This document shows, in pieces, positions 8,303 to 16,773 of a stretch of 64,000 nt of DNA. Each line of letters starts with the position of its first letter. The first letter of the stretch is position 1. The DNA is from Pararhizobium capsulatum DSM 1112 (GTDB lineage Bacteria; Pseudomonadota; Alphaproteobacteria; Rhizobiales; Rhizobiaceae): positions 97,487 to 161,486 of the forward strand of contig NZ_JAUSVF010000004.1 in NCBI RefSeq assembly GCF_030814475.1. Reading direction: 5' to 3'. The position numbers and the translations under genes are program-made. The notes under the pieces were generated by a model. It was not told the origin of the DNA and did not search any database. It saw nothing but the letters and a program-made list of their open reading frames with translations.

Positions 8303-9790
8303 GTGAACGACGTCATCCTTGAAGTTCAGAACATCGACAAGAGTTTTGCGGGCGTGCATGCGCTGGCCGATGTCAGCCTTTCTTTGCGCGCGGGTGAAGT
8401 GCATGCCGTTATCGGCGAGAACGGTGCTGGCAAGAGCACGTTGATGAACATCGTCTCCGGGAAACTTGCGCCAGACAGAGGCACCCTTTTGCGCAAGGGA
8501 TCGGCTGTCACCTTCGCCAACCCGCGCGATGCACAACGCCAGGGCATCGCAATCGCGCCGCAAGAGATCAATCTCGTTCCGGGCCTGAGTATTTTCGAGA
8601 ATATCGCGCTCGGTGCTCAAGCGGGCGGTGGTCTCGGGTTGATCAACTGGCGCAGGACCCGCGAGGCAGCTATCTCTATCTTGCACCAGATTGACGATAG
8701 CATTGATCCCGATTGCAAAGCGGGACAACTCAGTAAGGCCGAGCAGCAACTTGTTCAGATTGCTCGGGCTGTCTCCACCTCGGCCGAAATCCTGATCTTC
8801 GACGAACCGACGGCTGCGCTTACCGCCCGTGAGACCGAACGGCTTTTTGCCTTCATCCGCAGGTTCCGCGAAAACGGCAATTCTATCTTTTACATTTCCC
8901 ATCGCCTCGAGGAAATACTCGCTCTGTCGCAGCGCATTACGTGCTTGCGCGACGGGTGTCTCGTCGCCGAACTTGATACAGCTTCCACAACCAAGGATGA
9001 GATGGTCCGGCACATGGCCGGGCGCATCGTGAAACCGGCGCCGCATCGCCCGCCCGGAAGCCTGCCGCAGGAAACGGTACTTGATGTTAAACGGCTGACG
9101 CGCAAGGGCGAGTTTGCCGATATCAGCTTTGACCTCCGGCGCGGCGAGATAGTGGGCATCGCCGGTCTCATCGGCTCAGGCCGTACGGAACTTGGCAAAT
9201 GCCTCTTCGGATTGAAAGTCGCGGATTCGGGCGACGTCACCGTGTTCGGTGAACGCGTTCGGCTCCGGCATCCGGCCGATGCGATCGCCAAGGGCCTTGT
9301 CTACCTGCCGGAAGAGCGCAAGCAGGAGGGCATCTTCGCCCTGCTCAGCATCAGCGAGAACATGACTATTTCCGTCTTTGACCGTTTTCGCGGTTTTTTT
9401 GGCCTTCGGTTTCCCGATATGCTGCGCGAGGTCGAGACTTTCGTCGACCGGCTGAAGATCAAGATCGGCCGCCCTGAAGACGCAATAACGACTTTAAGCG
9501 GCGGCAACCAGCAGAAGGTCATCATCGCGCGGTGGCTCTTGAAAAACAGCCGCGTTCTCATTCTCGACGAGCCGACCCGCGGCATCGATGTAAACGCCAA
9601 GGCCGAAATCCAGGGCGTCCTGCGTGATCTTACCGGGAGTGGTCTGTCCATCATTTATATCTCCTCCGAACTGCAGGAGGTCATCGATGTTTCCGACCGC
9701 ATCGTCGTCATGCATGAGGGCCGCATCCGCGGCACGGTTAACGCTGCCGAAGCGACGCAGGAAAGCCTGCTTGCAATCGCGATGTCTTAG
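8303..9790 (+). CDS. Second CUT2 ATP-binding protein, two NBDs
   Basis: 495 residues with tandem ATPase domains: Walker A GENGAGKST near 40, Walker B LIFDEPTAAL, a degenerate second P-loop GLIGSGRTEL, second signature LSGGNQQKV and LILDEPTRGID. The GTG start is supported by GGAGA at 8291. It belongs to the transporter formed with the SBP at 7302 and the permease at 9805. It is distinct in sequence from the ATPase at 4611, so the two importers are paralogues rather than a recent duplication. Confidence 0.94.
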   Translation: MNDVILEVQNIDKSFAGVHALADVSLSLRAGEVHAVIGENGAGKSTLMNIVSGKLAPDRGTLLRKGSAVTFANPRDAQRQGIAIAPQEINLVPGLSIFENIALGAQAGGGLGLINWRRTREAAISILHQIDDSIDPDCKAGQLSKAEQQLVQIARAVSTSAEILIFDEPTAALTARETERLFAFIRRFRENGNSIFYISHRLEEILALSQRITCLRDGCLVAELDTASTTKDEMVRHMAGRIVKPAPHRPPGSLPQETVLDVKRLTRKGEFADISFDLRRGEIVGIAGLIGSGRTELGKCLFGLKVADSGDVTVFGERVRLRHPADAIAKGLVYLPEERKQEGIFALLSISENMTISVFDRFRGFFGLRFPDMLREVETFVDRLKIKIGRPEDAITTLSGGNQQKVIIARWLLKNSRVLILDEPTRGIDVNAKAEIQGVLRDLTGSGLSIIYISSELQEVIDVSDRIVVMHEGRIRGTVNAAEATQESLLAIAMS

Positions 9791-9804
9791 AAGGAACCTG
9801 GAAA

Positions 9805-10785
9805 ATGACGATCGTTCAAACATCGGCCCAGGGCCGTTCAGGCAACCGGTCCGCGCTGACACGGTTTCGGAAATGGGATGCAAGCGGAGTGCTGGTGGCG
9901 CTACTGGCGTTGGTCATTGTGCTGACCATCGCTGCGCCAGCGTTCTTCTCCCAATACAATCTTAGTGTGGTGGCGCGCCAGGCATCGTTCGTTGGCCTTG
10001 TCGCGCTCGGTCAGACCCTGGTGCTCCTCATAGGCGGCATTGACCTGTCCGTTGGCGCGGCAGCCGCACTTTCAACGATCGTGGGTTCGCTACTTCTGAC
10101 GCAAACCGGAATCCACCCCTATGCTGTTCTGCCGCTGACCGCGCTGTTCGGCATGTGCCTTGGCTGCATCAATGGATTTTTCGTCGCCGTCTTGAGGCTC
10201 AATCCGTTTATCGTCACGCTGGCATCGTGGGAAGTTTTCGCCGGTCTGACGCTCGTCATCACGAAAGGATATCCCATTCGGCCGCTCGGGGAAACGTTCC
10301 GCGTCTTTGGCCAAGGTGCCGTTTTCGGCGTGCCGGTACCGGTGCTCATTTTCCTAGGCTCCGGCGCCATCCTCACCTTTATGCTGGCGCGCACCAAATT
10401 CGGCCGCAACATCTATGCCATAGGCGGTAATCGCGAGGCAGCGGAACTCGTGGGGATACGGAGTTGGCGCGTCGAGCTTCTCGTCTTTGGTCTTGCGGGC
10501 ATGTTCGCTGCGCTGGCCGGTATTCTCTACGCCAGTCGGATGGATTCTGGTCAGCCGTCGGTTGGGGAAGGCTGGCTGATGGGCGCGATTACAGCGGCGA
10601 TCATCGGCGGAACGAGCCTCAAAGGCGGGCAGGGCACGATCATCGGTACCATTCTGGGGGCGCTGCTCATGGCAGTCCTCGCCAACGGCATCGTCTTGAT
10701 GAATGTCTCCGGATACTGGGAACGTGTTATCGTCGGTGTGGTCGTGCTGATCGCAATTCTTGTCGATCTATTGAGACGGCGTTGA
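9805..10785 (+). CDS. Second CUT2 sugar permease (RbsC family)
   Basis: 326 residues with multiple membrane helices and the signatures LVLLIGGIDLSVGAAAAL (around residue 70), RLNPFIVTLASWEVFAG and AIIGGTSLKGGQGTIIGT. It is the last gene of the SBP-ATPase-permease unit. The first ~25 residues are polar and unusually long for RbsC, but the ribosome site (AGAAGGA) supports ATG 9805. Confidence 0.94.
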   Translation: MTIVQTSAQGRSGNRSALTRFRKWDASGVLVALLALVIVLTIAAPAFFSQYNLSVVARQASFVGLVALGQTLVLLIGGIDLSVGAAAALSTIVGSLLLTQTGIHPYAVLPLTALFGMCLGCINGFFVAVLRLNPFIVTLASWEVFAGLTLVITKGYPIRPLGETFRVFGQGAVFGVPVPVLIFLGSGAILTFMLARTKFGRNIYAIGGNREAAELVGIRSWRVELLVFGLAGMFAALAGILYASRMDSGQPSVGEGWLMGAITAAIIGGTSLKGGQGTIIGTILGALLMAVLANGIVLMNVSGYWERVIVGVVVLIAILVDLLRRR

Positions 10786-10787
10786 AA

Positions 10788-10819
10788 GCTGGCGCCCCGC
10801 GGATTATCGGGGCACCAGC
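10788..10819. terminator. Terminator-like hairpin between convergent units
   Basis: GCTGGCGCCCCG and CGGGGCACCAGC pair over 12 positions with one mismatch. The hairpin lies between the sugar permease stop and the convergent ribB stop, so it may serve both strands. Confidence 0.55.
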
Positions 10820-10826
10820 GGGGACG

Positions 10827-11471
10827 TTAACTGGCAACGGCATACAATGAAGACGATAAAGCTTCCCGATCAAGCCTATAGGCGATGAGATCTTCGATCG
10901 TGATCAAATGCAAGTTGTGACGGGCGGCAAACTTTTCGAGATCGGGAAGGCGCGCCATGGTGCCATCGTCGTTTGCGACTTCACAGATGACGCCAGACGG
11001 TGATTTGCCAGCAAGTCTGGCGAGATCGACAGCTGCTTCCGTGTGACCGGGACGACCAATAACCCCATCCCGATGCGCACGAAGTGGGAAAATATGACCC
11101 GGCCGCGCGAAGTCTTCGCCGCGGGAACTTGGGTTCATCAACGCTTGTATTGTAGAGGCACGGTCAGCTGCTGATATGCCCGTACTCGTGCTCGCAATAT
11201 GGTCGACGGAAACAGTAAAAGCAGTTCGGTGGTACTCGGTGTTCTGTTGAACCATTAGCGGAATATCCAACTGATCCAGTCGGTCGGCGTCCATCGCCAC
11301 GCAAATCAGGCCACGGGCGTAATTCATCATGAAGGCAATTGCTGACGGTGTTACGGCATTGGATGCAATAACAAGGTCGCCCTCGTTTTCACGGTCACGG
11401 TCGTCAACGACGACAATGATTTCACCACGCGCAATTGCGGCGATTGCGTCTTCGATTTTCGATACTGCCAA
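10827..11471 (-). CDS. ribB: 3,4-dihydroxy-2-butanone-4-phosphate synthase
   Basis: 214 residues of the DHBP-synthase fold only, with no GTP cyclohydrolase II domain. It converts ribulose 5-phosphate to 3,4-dihydroxy-2-butanone 4-phosphate and formate for riboflavin synthesis. Visible motifs are VVDDRDRENEGD (metal/substrate loop, around residue 20), STGISAADRA, RPGHIFPLRA and GRPGHTEA. It starts at TTG 11471 with GAAAGG about 8 bases upstream. An FMN riboswitch about 120 bases upstream makes the assignment firm and predicts repression by FMN. As an isolated gene it is probably an extra ribB beside a chromosomal rib operon. Confidence 0.95.
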   Translation of the reverse strand: MAVSKIEDAIAAIARGEIIVVVDDRDRENEGDLVIASNAVTPSAIAFMMNYARGLICVAMDADRLDQLDIPLMVQQNTEYHRTAFTVSVDHIASTSTGISAADRASTIQALMNPSSRGEDFARPGHIFPLRAHRDGVIGRPGHTEAAVDLARLAGKSPSGVICEVANDDGTMARLPDLEKFAARHNLHLITIEDLIAYRLDREALSSSLYAVAS

Positions 11472-11493
11472 AGTACTAGCCTTTCAAGGGTTG

Positions 11494-11531
11494 GTCGCAT
11501 GTGCGACTTTCGCGGCTTCGGGTGAAGCCGC
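11494..11531 (-). promoter_or_regulatory. Hairpins between riboswitch aptamer and ribB start
   Basis: Two perfect stems lie between the FMN aptamer and ribB: GCGGCTTC/GAAGCCGC at 11512-11531 and GTCGCA/TGCGAC at 11494-11507. The second is close to the TTG start. They are candidates for the expression platform (anti-terminator or start sequestration). No clear T-run follows, so translational control is at least as likely as termination. Confidence 0.4.
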
Positions 11532-11589
11532 CACTATCCCTTGGGCGAACAAGCATATCGTTGGTCGTCGCGGCGACCCCAATAGCATG

Positions 11590-11728
11590 TTCTCTTCCAT
11601 CCGGACTATGACCGTCGGCTCTGGCATCTCACCAGATCTGCTGACCCCCCACCGCACGGTGGAGGCGCTCGCGGGCTCCAAGTTGCCTTGATACCGCCGG
11701 TGGGGAATTGCACCCCGCCCTGAGAACA
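11590..11728 (-). ncRNA. FMN riboswitch (RFN element) upstream of ribB
   Basis: Read on the minus strand, the conserved RFN blocks occur in order: TTCTCAGGGCGGGGTGCAAT, CCCCACCGGCGGTAT, AGCCCGCGAGCG, a variable GC-rich arm, GGTCAGCAGATCTGGTGAGA, CCAGAGCCGACGGTCA and AGTCCGGATGGAAGAGAA. This is essentially the full six-helix consensus of the FMN aptamer, which switches off riboflavin genes when FMN is plentiful. Confidence 0.97.
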
Positions 11729-12286
11729 CCACCAATATTAAGTACTCAACTTAGAATCTTCAAGGGTCGAGTTTCCCTAACATTGTCAGGCGCGCGCCTC
11801 GACCCTCAATGAGGCCGGGGAGGTGTGAAGACGCACATTCACTCCTCAATCAGTTACAGGCGATTTTCGGCTTTGGATTTACCCGTCTTGCGATCCTGGC
11901 CGACGTCGTAATTCACCTGTTGAAAGCTAAGGCAACTTTGATGGCGGAACGGGTGCCTTCGTATTATGGAATACCCAGTTCCATAAATCGCCTTACGCCT
12001 CCCAAGTTTGTGGCGGCGAAGTAGAAATGTCCGCCTTTATGCAAAGTTAAAGTGTCCGGTCGGCCTTCTGCGGCACGAGGACCAGCCCCGATCTGAGTGG
12101 CTGATCCCGCTTGCAAGATCAGATCGGGGCGGATGGTACCCGCCCCTCCGGCTTTTAGACGATTTGATCGACACTTTACTCTGCCGCCGGCTGTCTTTGC
12201 AGCGCCTTTTGGCGGCGCGCAATCACCGCTGGAAAGTTCCTTCCGGTAGCGGTCGAGCCGCGGGGTCAATTTCAACGTATCGGCTG
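11729..12286. other. Gene-poor stretch with a 12-bp inverted repeat
   Basis: No supported gene. The notable structure is a perfect inverted repeat, GCCCCGATCTGA (12085-12096) and TCAGATCGGGGC (12119-12130), with a 22-base spacer. Open frames here lack recognisable domains. The stretch lies next to a decayed ABC gene and may be the remnant of a mobile-element end; I could not identify the element. Confidence 0.4.
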
Positions 12287-12635
12287 CGCATCCACCTTGG
12301 CCTTGATCGCGCCGCTCGAGAGCTTGGCGAGTTTCAAGCCAAAACCCATGTTCTGGCGAACCGTCATGTGCGGATAGAGCGCAGAGGTCTGGAACACCAT
12401 GGCGAGCTTGCGCTCAACGGGCAAGGCCGCGGTCACGTCGTGTCCGTCGATGACGATCTGGCCGGGGGTCGTCGCCTCCAACCCTGCGATCATCCGCAAC
12501 AAGGTGGGCTTGCCGCAGCCGGAAGGACCGACGATGACCACGAACTCGCCGTCGGCGATCTCCAGGTCGAGATCCCTGATGATCTTGACAGTGCCATATT
12601 TGCTTGCCGGCCTTGTGCAGCGAAATCTTACCCAT
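12287..12635 (-). pseudogene. Truncated, frameshifted sugar ABC ATPase (UgpC/MalK-like)
   Basis: The intact ancestor would start MGKISLHK at 12635. The frame is lost after AGKQ and resumes as [19 protein letters not shown], so there is a frameshift near residue 12. Walker A reads GPSGCGKPT, with Pro replacing the essential Ser next to the P-loop Lys. Homology ends after [18 protein letters not shown], losing the signature, Walker B and the regulatory domain. Only about 115 of ~360 residues remain and no cognate permease is nearby. It is non-functional. Confidence 0.85.
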
Positions 12636-12764
12636 GGTTTGTCGCGCACAAAACTGCCATTCAACGTTGGCAACTTCACCCTGCGACGGTCCAGTGCCGA
12701 AAACACTTGATTGTCGTGCAACGGGAGGGAGCAGCGTTTAGGGGGAATTGCAATTAGTCTTCAC

Positions 12765-13892
12765 TCAGTCGGGTAACGCACCATCATAGTGACCGCGCGG
12801 CCTGATCAATGTTCCCTTTTGATTTTGCTCCATTACGTGCGCGCACCAGCCCACAGCCCGGGCAATCAGAAAAATGCGGAATGGCCCATCTTCGGGCAAC
12901 CCCAGTGCATCGACCATCACCGCAAGTGCATAATCACAATTGGGAAGCAGTCCCGTGAGGTCGAAAACGCTGGCAGCCAGCGCCAGCAGGTCATCCGGCA
13001 CCTTGATACCTGCTAGCATCAGACCCGCACGAGGATCACCATCGGGATAGAGGTTATGGCCAAATCCCGGCAGCATTCGATCTCGCTCCAGCCATTGCCG
13101 AACAGCTTTCTTCGCACCTTGCCGCCGAGCATCTGCGGCAAGAGATCGCAAGGCTTCGCCAGCACCGCCATGTCGCGGGCCGGATAGGGCGCACAATCCG
13201 GCAAGCAGGCAGGCGGGTAACGATGCTCCGGTTGATGCAGCGACCCGAGCAGCAAATGTTGACGCGTTGAGATCGTGATCGGCCATTGCGACCAAAGCCT
13301 GCCGTAACCTGTCAGCAATTTGCGCGTTGCAATTCCAACCAATGGCAAGTCGCTCATGGATCGGGCCGGAGCCGTCTACGGCCCCACAGACCGAAGCCAG
13401 TTTGCCGACAATCATGGCCGCATCATGTGCAAGATGATTGCCGCTACGCCCCAGGATTGGCTGACCTTGCGACGCATGGGTGGCAAGGACCAAAAACGCA
13501 TCTTGGCTGGCTTCGATAGCATCGCCCGAAAAGATGGGCAAACGCCGCACATCCCAAAGGAGGGCAGCAGCTTCTTCGAGCGTCGAACTGTGAGCCAACC
13601 CCACGGCATCCTGTCCACAATAATATAGCTTGCCGCGATGAACGGCAGACAGGCTGGTTTGGATCGCCGGTTCGCCCCAGTTCATTGAACTAGCTGCAAT
13701 CGTTGCTGGCTTTCGTCCTCGGGCCTTGCGCACCGAGACTTCTACGATGTCATCGGCGTTGTAGAGGCTTCGGCGACTGTCGGCGGGATCAGGCTGCATG
13801 CGGATACGGCCTCGGCTCGCATAGGCGTAGAGCGTTTGCGCCTTAATGCCCAGCCTCAAGAGCGCCGTATCGCGATCAATCAAATTCGTCAT
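12765..13892 (-). CDS. Citrate-synthase-like protein with N-terminal helix-turn-helix
   Basis: 375 residues. Residues ~1-60 form a MerR/excisionase-like winged helix (ALLRLGIKAQTLYAYASRGRI then SRRSLYNADDI). The rest is a citrate synthase fold retaining the catalytic set: His in HGGAGEA, His in GFGHNLYPDGDPRAG, and Asp in NCDYALAVMVDALG. The enzyme part is shorter than housekeeping citrate synthase (~430 residues). It may make citrate, 2-methylcitrate or another Claisen product, or act as an acyl-CoA-sensing regulator. ATG 13892 gives the HTH its usual start; an upstream in-frame start adds 12 residues. It is divergent from a CoA-transferase gene 77 bp away. Confidence 0.85.
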   Translation of the reverse strand: MTNLIDRDTALLRLGIKAQTLYAYASRGRIRMQPDPADSRRSLYNADDIVEVSVRKARGRKPATIAASSMNWGEPAIQTSLSAVHRGKLYYCGQDAVGLAHSSTLEEAAALLWDVRRLPIFSGDAIEASQDAFLVLATHASQGQPILGRSGNHLAHDAAMIVGKLASVCGAVDGSGPIHERLAIGWNCNAQIADRLRQALVAMADHDLNASTFAARVAASTGASLPACLLAGLCALSGPRHGGAGEALRSLAADARRQGAKKAVRQWLERDRMLPGFGHNLYPDGDPRAGLMLAGIKVPDDLLALAASVFDLTGLLPNCDYALAVMVDALGLPEDGPFRIFLIARAVGWCAHVMEQNQKGTLIRPRGHYDGALPD

Positions 13893-13893
13893 A

Positions 13894-13910
13894 TTGATTA
13901 TATGTATCAA
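13894..13910. promoter_or_regulatory. Palindrome in the divergent promoter region
   Basis: TTGAT-N7-ATCAA, followed by further GATTGA/CAATC half-sites up to 13931, within the 77-bp gap between the HTH-citrate synthase and CoA-transferase genes. It is a plausible binding site for the HTH domain encoded next to it. The spacing differs from FNR (N4). Confidence 0.4.
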
Positions 13911-13969
13911 GATTGATTGAATCGGCAATCAAGCAAAAATGCAACTCATCTGATCAGGATGAGGCCATT

Positions 13970-15346
13970 ATGTCCGACAATATTACGTATTCCATGCTCA
14001 CCGACATGCTGGCCGCGCTTGACCTGTCTGGCGATACCGCATCACGCGTGACCTTTGACGGTAGCGATAGCTTACCTTCCTGTTTTCCTGTTTCGGAGCT
14101 CGCCGCCGCCTCGATAGGCGCTGCTGCCACAGCGGTTTCCGAACTGGTCGGCCTGTACTCGACTGTCCCACCAGTCTCGGTCTCCTATAGGTTGGCGTCG
14201 CTCTGGTTCACCTGGTCAATTCGGCCTCAAGGTTGGGAAATGCTGAACCCTTGGGACGGCCTGGCGGGCGACTACAAGACACGGAATGGATGGATCAAAC
14301 TCCATACCAATGCCCCGCATCACCGCGCAGCGGCGCTATCAGTGCTTGGTTGCGAACCAAGCCGCGAGGCTGTTGCGGACATTGTCAAGACATGGTGTGG
14401 AGACGAGCTTGAAGAAGCGATTGTCGCTGCTGGTGGCTGCGCCGCACGCTTGCGGTCTGTCGAAGATTGGGCTGCCCATCCGCAAGGCGAAGCTGTTTCG
14501 GCAGAAAAATTGATACTTTGGGATACACCCGGCAAGAGGATGGCAAACGAATGGCAGCCCTCTCCCGCTCGCCCGCTTTCGGGGCTGCGTGTGCTCGATC
14601 TCACCCGCGTTCTTGCGGGGCCTGTGGCGACGCGATTTCTTGCTGGATTTGGCGCGGATGTCTTGCGTATCGATCCACCCGGATGGGATGAACCCGGCGT
14701 CATCCCCGAAGTCACATTGGGTAAGCGTTGCGCAAGGCTCGACCTCAAGACGCCATCTGGGCGTAATGTCTTTAGTGAGTTGCTCAACAAGGCGGACATA
14801 TTGGTTCATGGCTATCGCAGCGACGCACTCGAAGAAATCGGGTTCGGCACCGCAGCGCGACAGGCCGTTCGCCCTGGCCTGATCGACATATCCCTCGATG
14901 CTTATGGCCATAGCGGACCCTGGGCGCGGCGGCGCGGCTTTGACAGCCTCGTCCAGTTTTCGTCCGGGATTGCTGGAACGGGCATGGATTGGCGCAGCGC
15001 AGACGCGCCGTTCTCGCTTCCCGTTCAAGCACTCGATCATGCTACAGGCTATCTCCTGGCGGCTGCCGCAGTTCGGGGTGTGATCGCAAAATCGACAGGC
15101 GCAGGCCCAATAAGTGCGCGGCTGTCTCTGGCACGCACAGCAAAGCTCCTAGTTGATCACAAAGGCAGCCCATCCAACGCCAGATTTCAACCGTTGATGG
15201 ATGAAGACTTCGGCACCACCGTTGAACAAACAGATTGGGGACCGGCGCTGCGCTTGCTTCCACCGGTCAACATTGCTGGCACTCCGATGAACTGGACACG
15301 GCCAGCAATAAAACTCGGTTCAAACGAGGCGGTCTGGCTTGGTTGA
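13970..15346 (+). CDS. Class III (CaiB/BaiF) CoA-transferase family protein
   Basis: 458 residues. The family segment LRVLDLTRVLAGPVATRFLAG begins near residue 205. The stretch ADVLRIDPPGWDEPG and the GFDSLVQFSSG motif, whose Asp is expected to be the catalytic acyl acceptor, follow. About 200 residues precede the core, as in the two-lobed CoA-transferases of this subgroup. Class III enzymes move CoA between carboxylic acids. It is divergent from the HTH-citrate-synthase gene, so both probably process one short acyl-CoA. ATG 13970 has AGGATGAGG upstream. Confidence 0.88.
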   Translation: MSDNITYSMLTDMLAALDLSGDTASRVTFDGSDSLPSCFPVSELAAASIGAAATAVSELVGLYSTVPPVSVSYRLASLWFTWSIRPQGWEMLNPWDGLAGDYKTRNGWIKLHTNAPHHRAAALSVLGCEPSREAVADIVKTWCGDELEEAIVAAGGCAARLRSVEDWAAHPQGEAVSAEKLILWDTPGKRMANEWQPSPARPLSGLRVLDLTRVLAGPVATRFLAGFGADVLRIDPPGWDEPGVIPEVTLGKRCARLDLKTPSGRNVFSELLNKADILVHGYRSDALEEIGFGTAARQAVRPGLIDISLDAYGHSGPWARRRGFDSLVQFSSGIAGTGMDWRSADAPFSLPVQALDHATGYLLAAAAVRGVIAKSTGAGPISARLSLARTAKLLVDHKGSPSNARFQPLMDEDFGTTVEQTDWGPALRLLPPVNIAGTPMNWTRPAIKLGSNEAVWLG

Positions 15347-15763
15347 GTGAATGGTGTCCCCTGATGCCATTCTTGCAAGGTCCGGTTTGGCGAAGCGCTC
15401 ATGCTGCCTGCAGCTTCTATCATGACCGAAAACACATGTTTCCCGTCACACACAAAATCGCCTTAGCGGGCATTATTGCAGAAATGATCCTCGGCTTCTG
15501 AAGACTTTCTATGAGGTCAGACAGGCCGCAGTATTGTCGGCTGACTTGATCACCCTCAATGAGGTCTCCGCCAAGCTTTGGATATTGGGCGCAATTGAAG
15601 TGCCGCGTCCGAACCGGGTTGCGACGACTGTCCCTCACGAAGACCTGCGCCTACGGCTCGTCGCACAAAAACTCAACAAATGTCGCATCGACATTCGCCC
15701 TTTTTCGCTAACGCAGGGCGAGAAAAGCACGATTTCTGTGCAATTGCCCAATGGAGATGCGAA
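15347..15763. other. 417-bp stretch without a recognised gene
   Basis: Short open frames on both strands have no recognisable domain or ribosome site. The region separates the intact CoA-transferase gene from a gdhA fragment and looks like decayed or rearranged DNA. Confidence 0.4.
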
Positions 15764-15970
15764 ATGGTCAATGTCGATGAGAAGATCGAGCCCATCTTTC
15801 AGGAGGTCTTGAGACGCAACGCTGGTGAACAGGAATTTCACCAAGCCGTGCGAGAGGTGCTGGAGAGCCTGGGACGCGTCATAGCCAAGCATCCCCGCTA
15901 CCTCCCGAGGGACGAAGCAAATTCCACCCCGATTCTCGTTGGGATTTTTGCTGTGGATGCAATATTTTAG
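15764..15970 (+). pseudogene. gdhA: N-terminal fragment of NADP-type glutamate dehydrogenase
   Basis: The first ~45 residues (MVNVDEKIEPIFQEVLRR, then EFHQAVREVLESLGRVIAKH and PRYL) match the N-terminus of GdhA-type glutamate dehydrogenase. Similarity stops after PRYL; the remaining ~20 residues are unrelated read-through. The whole substrate and dinucleotide-binding body (about 400 residues) is missing. It is a relic left by a rearrangement to the left of the nap operon. Confidence 0.75.
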
Positions 15971-16073
15971 GAGAAGGTAATATTGAATAACTTGACTACA
16001 AAAATGCAGTATTTCGCCCTTTATTTAATCAATTGTCTTGATACTATGCACTTCAAGCTGAAGGAGAGTTGGG

Positions 16074-16265
16074 ATGTCGGAGCCGTCTCCTGGTAGTGTG
16101 ACCAATGCGCAGCCGCTTCCACGGCGGCGCGCGGAGCTTCTCACATTTATCGCCCTTGCCTTCGGCATATGGCCGATCATTGCGGTCGGCATTGTTGGCG
16201 GCTTCGGTTTTGCCGTCTGGATGTGGCAGATCGTTTTCGGTCCGCCAGGCCCTCCCGGACATTGA
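16074..16265 (+). CDS. napE: Periplasmic nitrate reductase small membrane protein NapE
   Basis: 63 residues with one hydrophobic helix (LLTFIALAFGIWPIIAVGIV, around 22-41) followed by GFGFAVWMWQIVFGPPG, as in NapE proteins of rhizobia. Its function is not settled; it is an inner-membrane accessory of the Nap system. It is the first gene of napEFDABC. AAGGAGAG lies just before the ATG. Confidence 0.93.
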   Translation: MSEPSPGSVTNAQPLPRRRAELLTFIALAFGIWPIIAVGIVGGFGFAVWMWQIVFGPPGPPGH

Positions 16266-16272
16266 GGCGGCG

Positions 16273-16773
16273 ATGTTTACAAAATCCATCTCACGTCGTG
16301 ACTTGTTCCGTGGTCCCTCTTCCAGAAGAGCCAGTGGGATTTATCCACCGGGAGCATCCGCCCTGGGACTGTCTGCCTGCACGGGCTGCAATCTGTGCGC
16401 CGAACACTGTCCCACCGGAATAATCGTTCTGGTCGATAGCCTGCCGTCGGTCGATTTCTCCTTGGGCGAATGTACGTTCTGCGGCGAATGCAGGGCGGCT
16501 TGCCCGGAACCGGTCTTCGAACCGGATGCTGCCGTTCGGTTTCCCCACGTTGCCGTGATCGCCTCTGGTTGCCTGGCAAAACAGGATGTTGCTTGCCAGT
16601 CCTGCGGCGAAAGCTGTCCCGAACAGGCTATCCGTTTTCGGCCACGTCTGGGCGGCCCGTTTGTTCCTGAATTCAACGAGCAGATTTGCACTGGCTGCGG
16701 CGCTTGCATGCAGGTTTGTCCTGTCGGAGCGATCGGGACGAAGCCTCGTGCACTGGAGCCGGCCCATGTCTGA
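16273..16773 (+). CDS. napF: Ferredoxin-type protein NapF
   Basis: 166 residues with an N-terminal SRRDLFRG motif and four cysteine clusters for [4Fe-4S] centres: CTGCNLCAEHCP (around 36), CTFCGECRAACP (around 67), a shorter CQSCGESCP, and CTGCGACMQVCP near the C-terminus. NapF is a cytoplasmic accessory thought to help load Fe-S in NapA. ATG 16273 is chosen because it starts the conserved N-terminus, 7 bases after napE; a longer in-frame start would overlap napE. Confidence 0.94.
   Translation: MFTKSISRRDLFRGPSSRRASGIYPPGASALGLSACTGCNLCAEHCPTGIIVLVDSLPSVDFSLGECTFCGECRAACPEPVFEPDAAVRFPHVAVIASGCLAKQDVACQSCGESCPEQAIRFRPRLGGPFVPEFNEQICTGCGACMQVCPVGAIGTKPRALEPAHV

Noticed and set aside
12008..12757. 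Open frame of 249 residues antisense to the decayed ATPase
   Set aside because: It is the complement of pseudogene and repeat sequence, with no recognisable protein family.
16000..16073. Possible FNR/FixK box upstream of napE (ATCAA-N5-TTGAT)
   Set aside because: The half-sites are in the opposite order and spacing to the TTGAT-N4-ATCAA consensus, so I do not call it.
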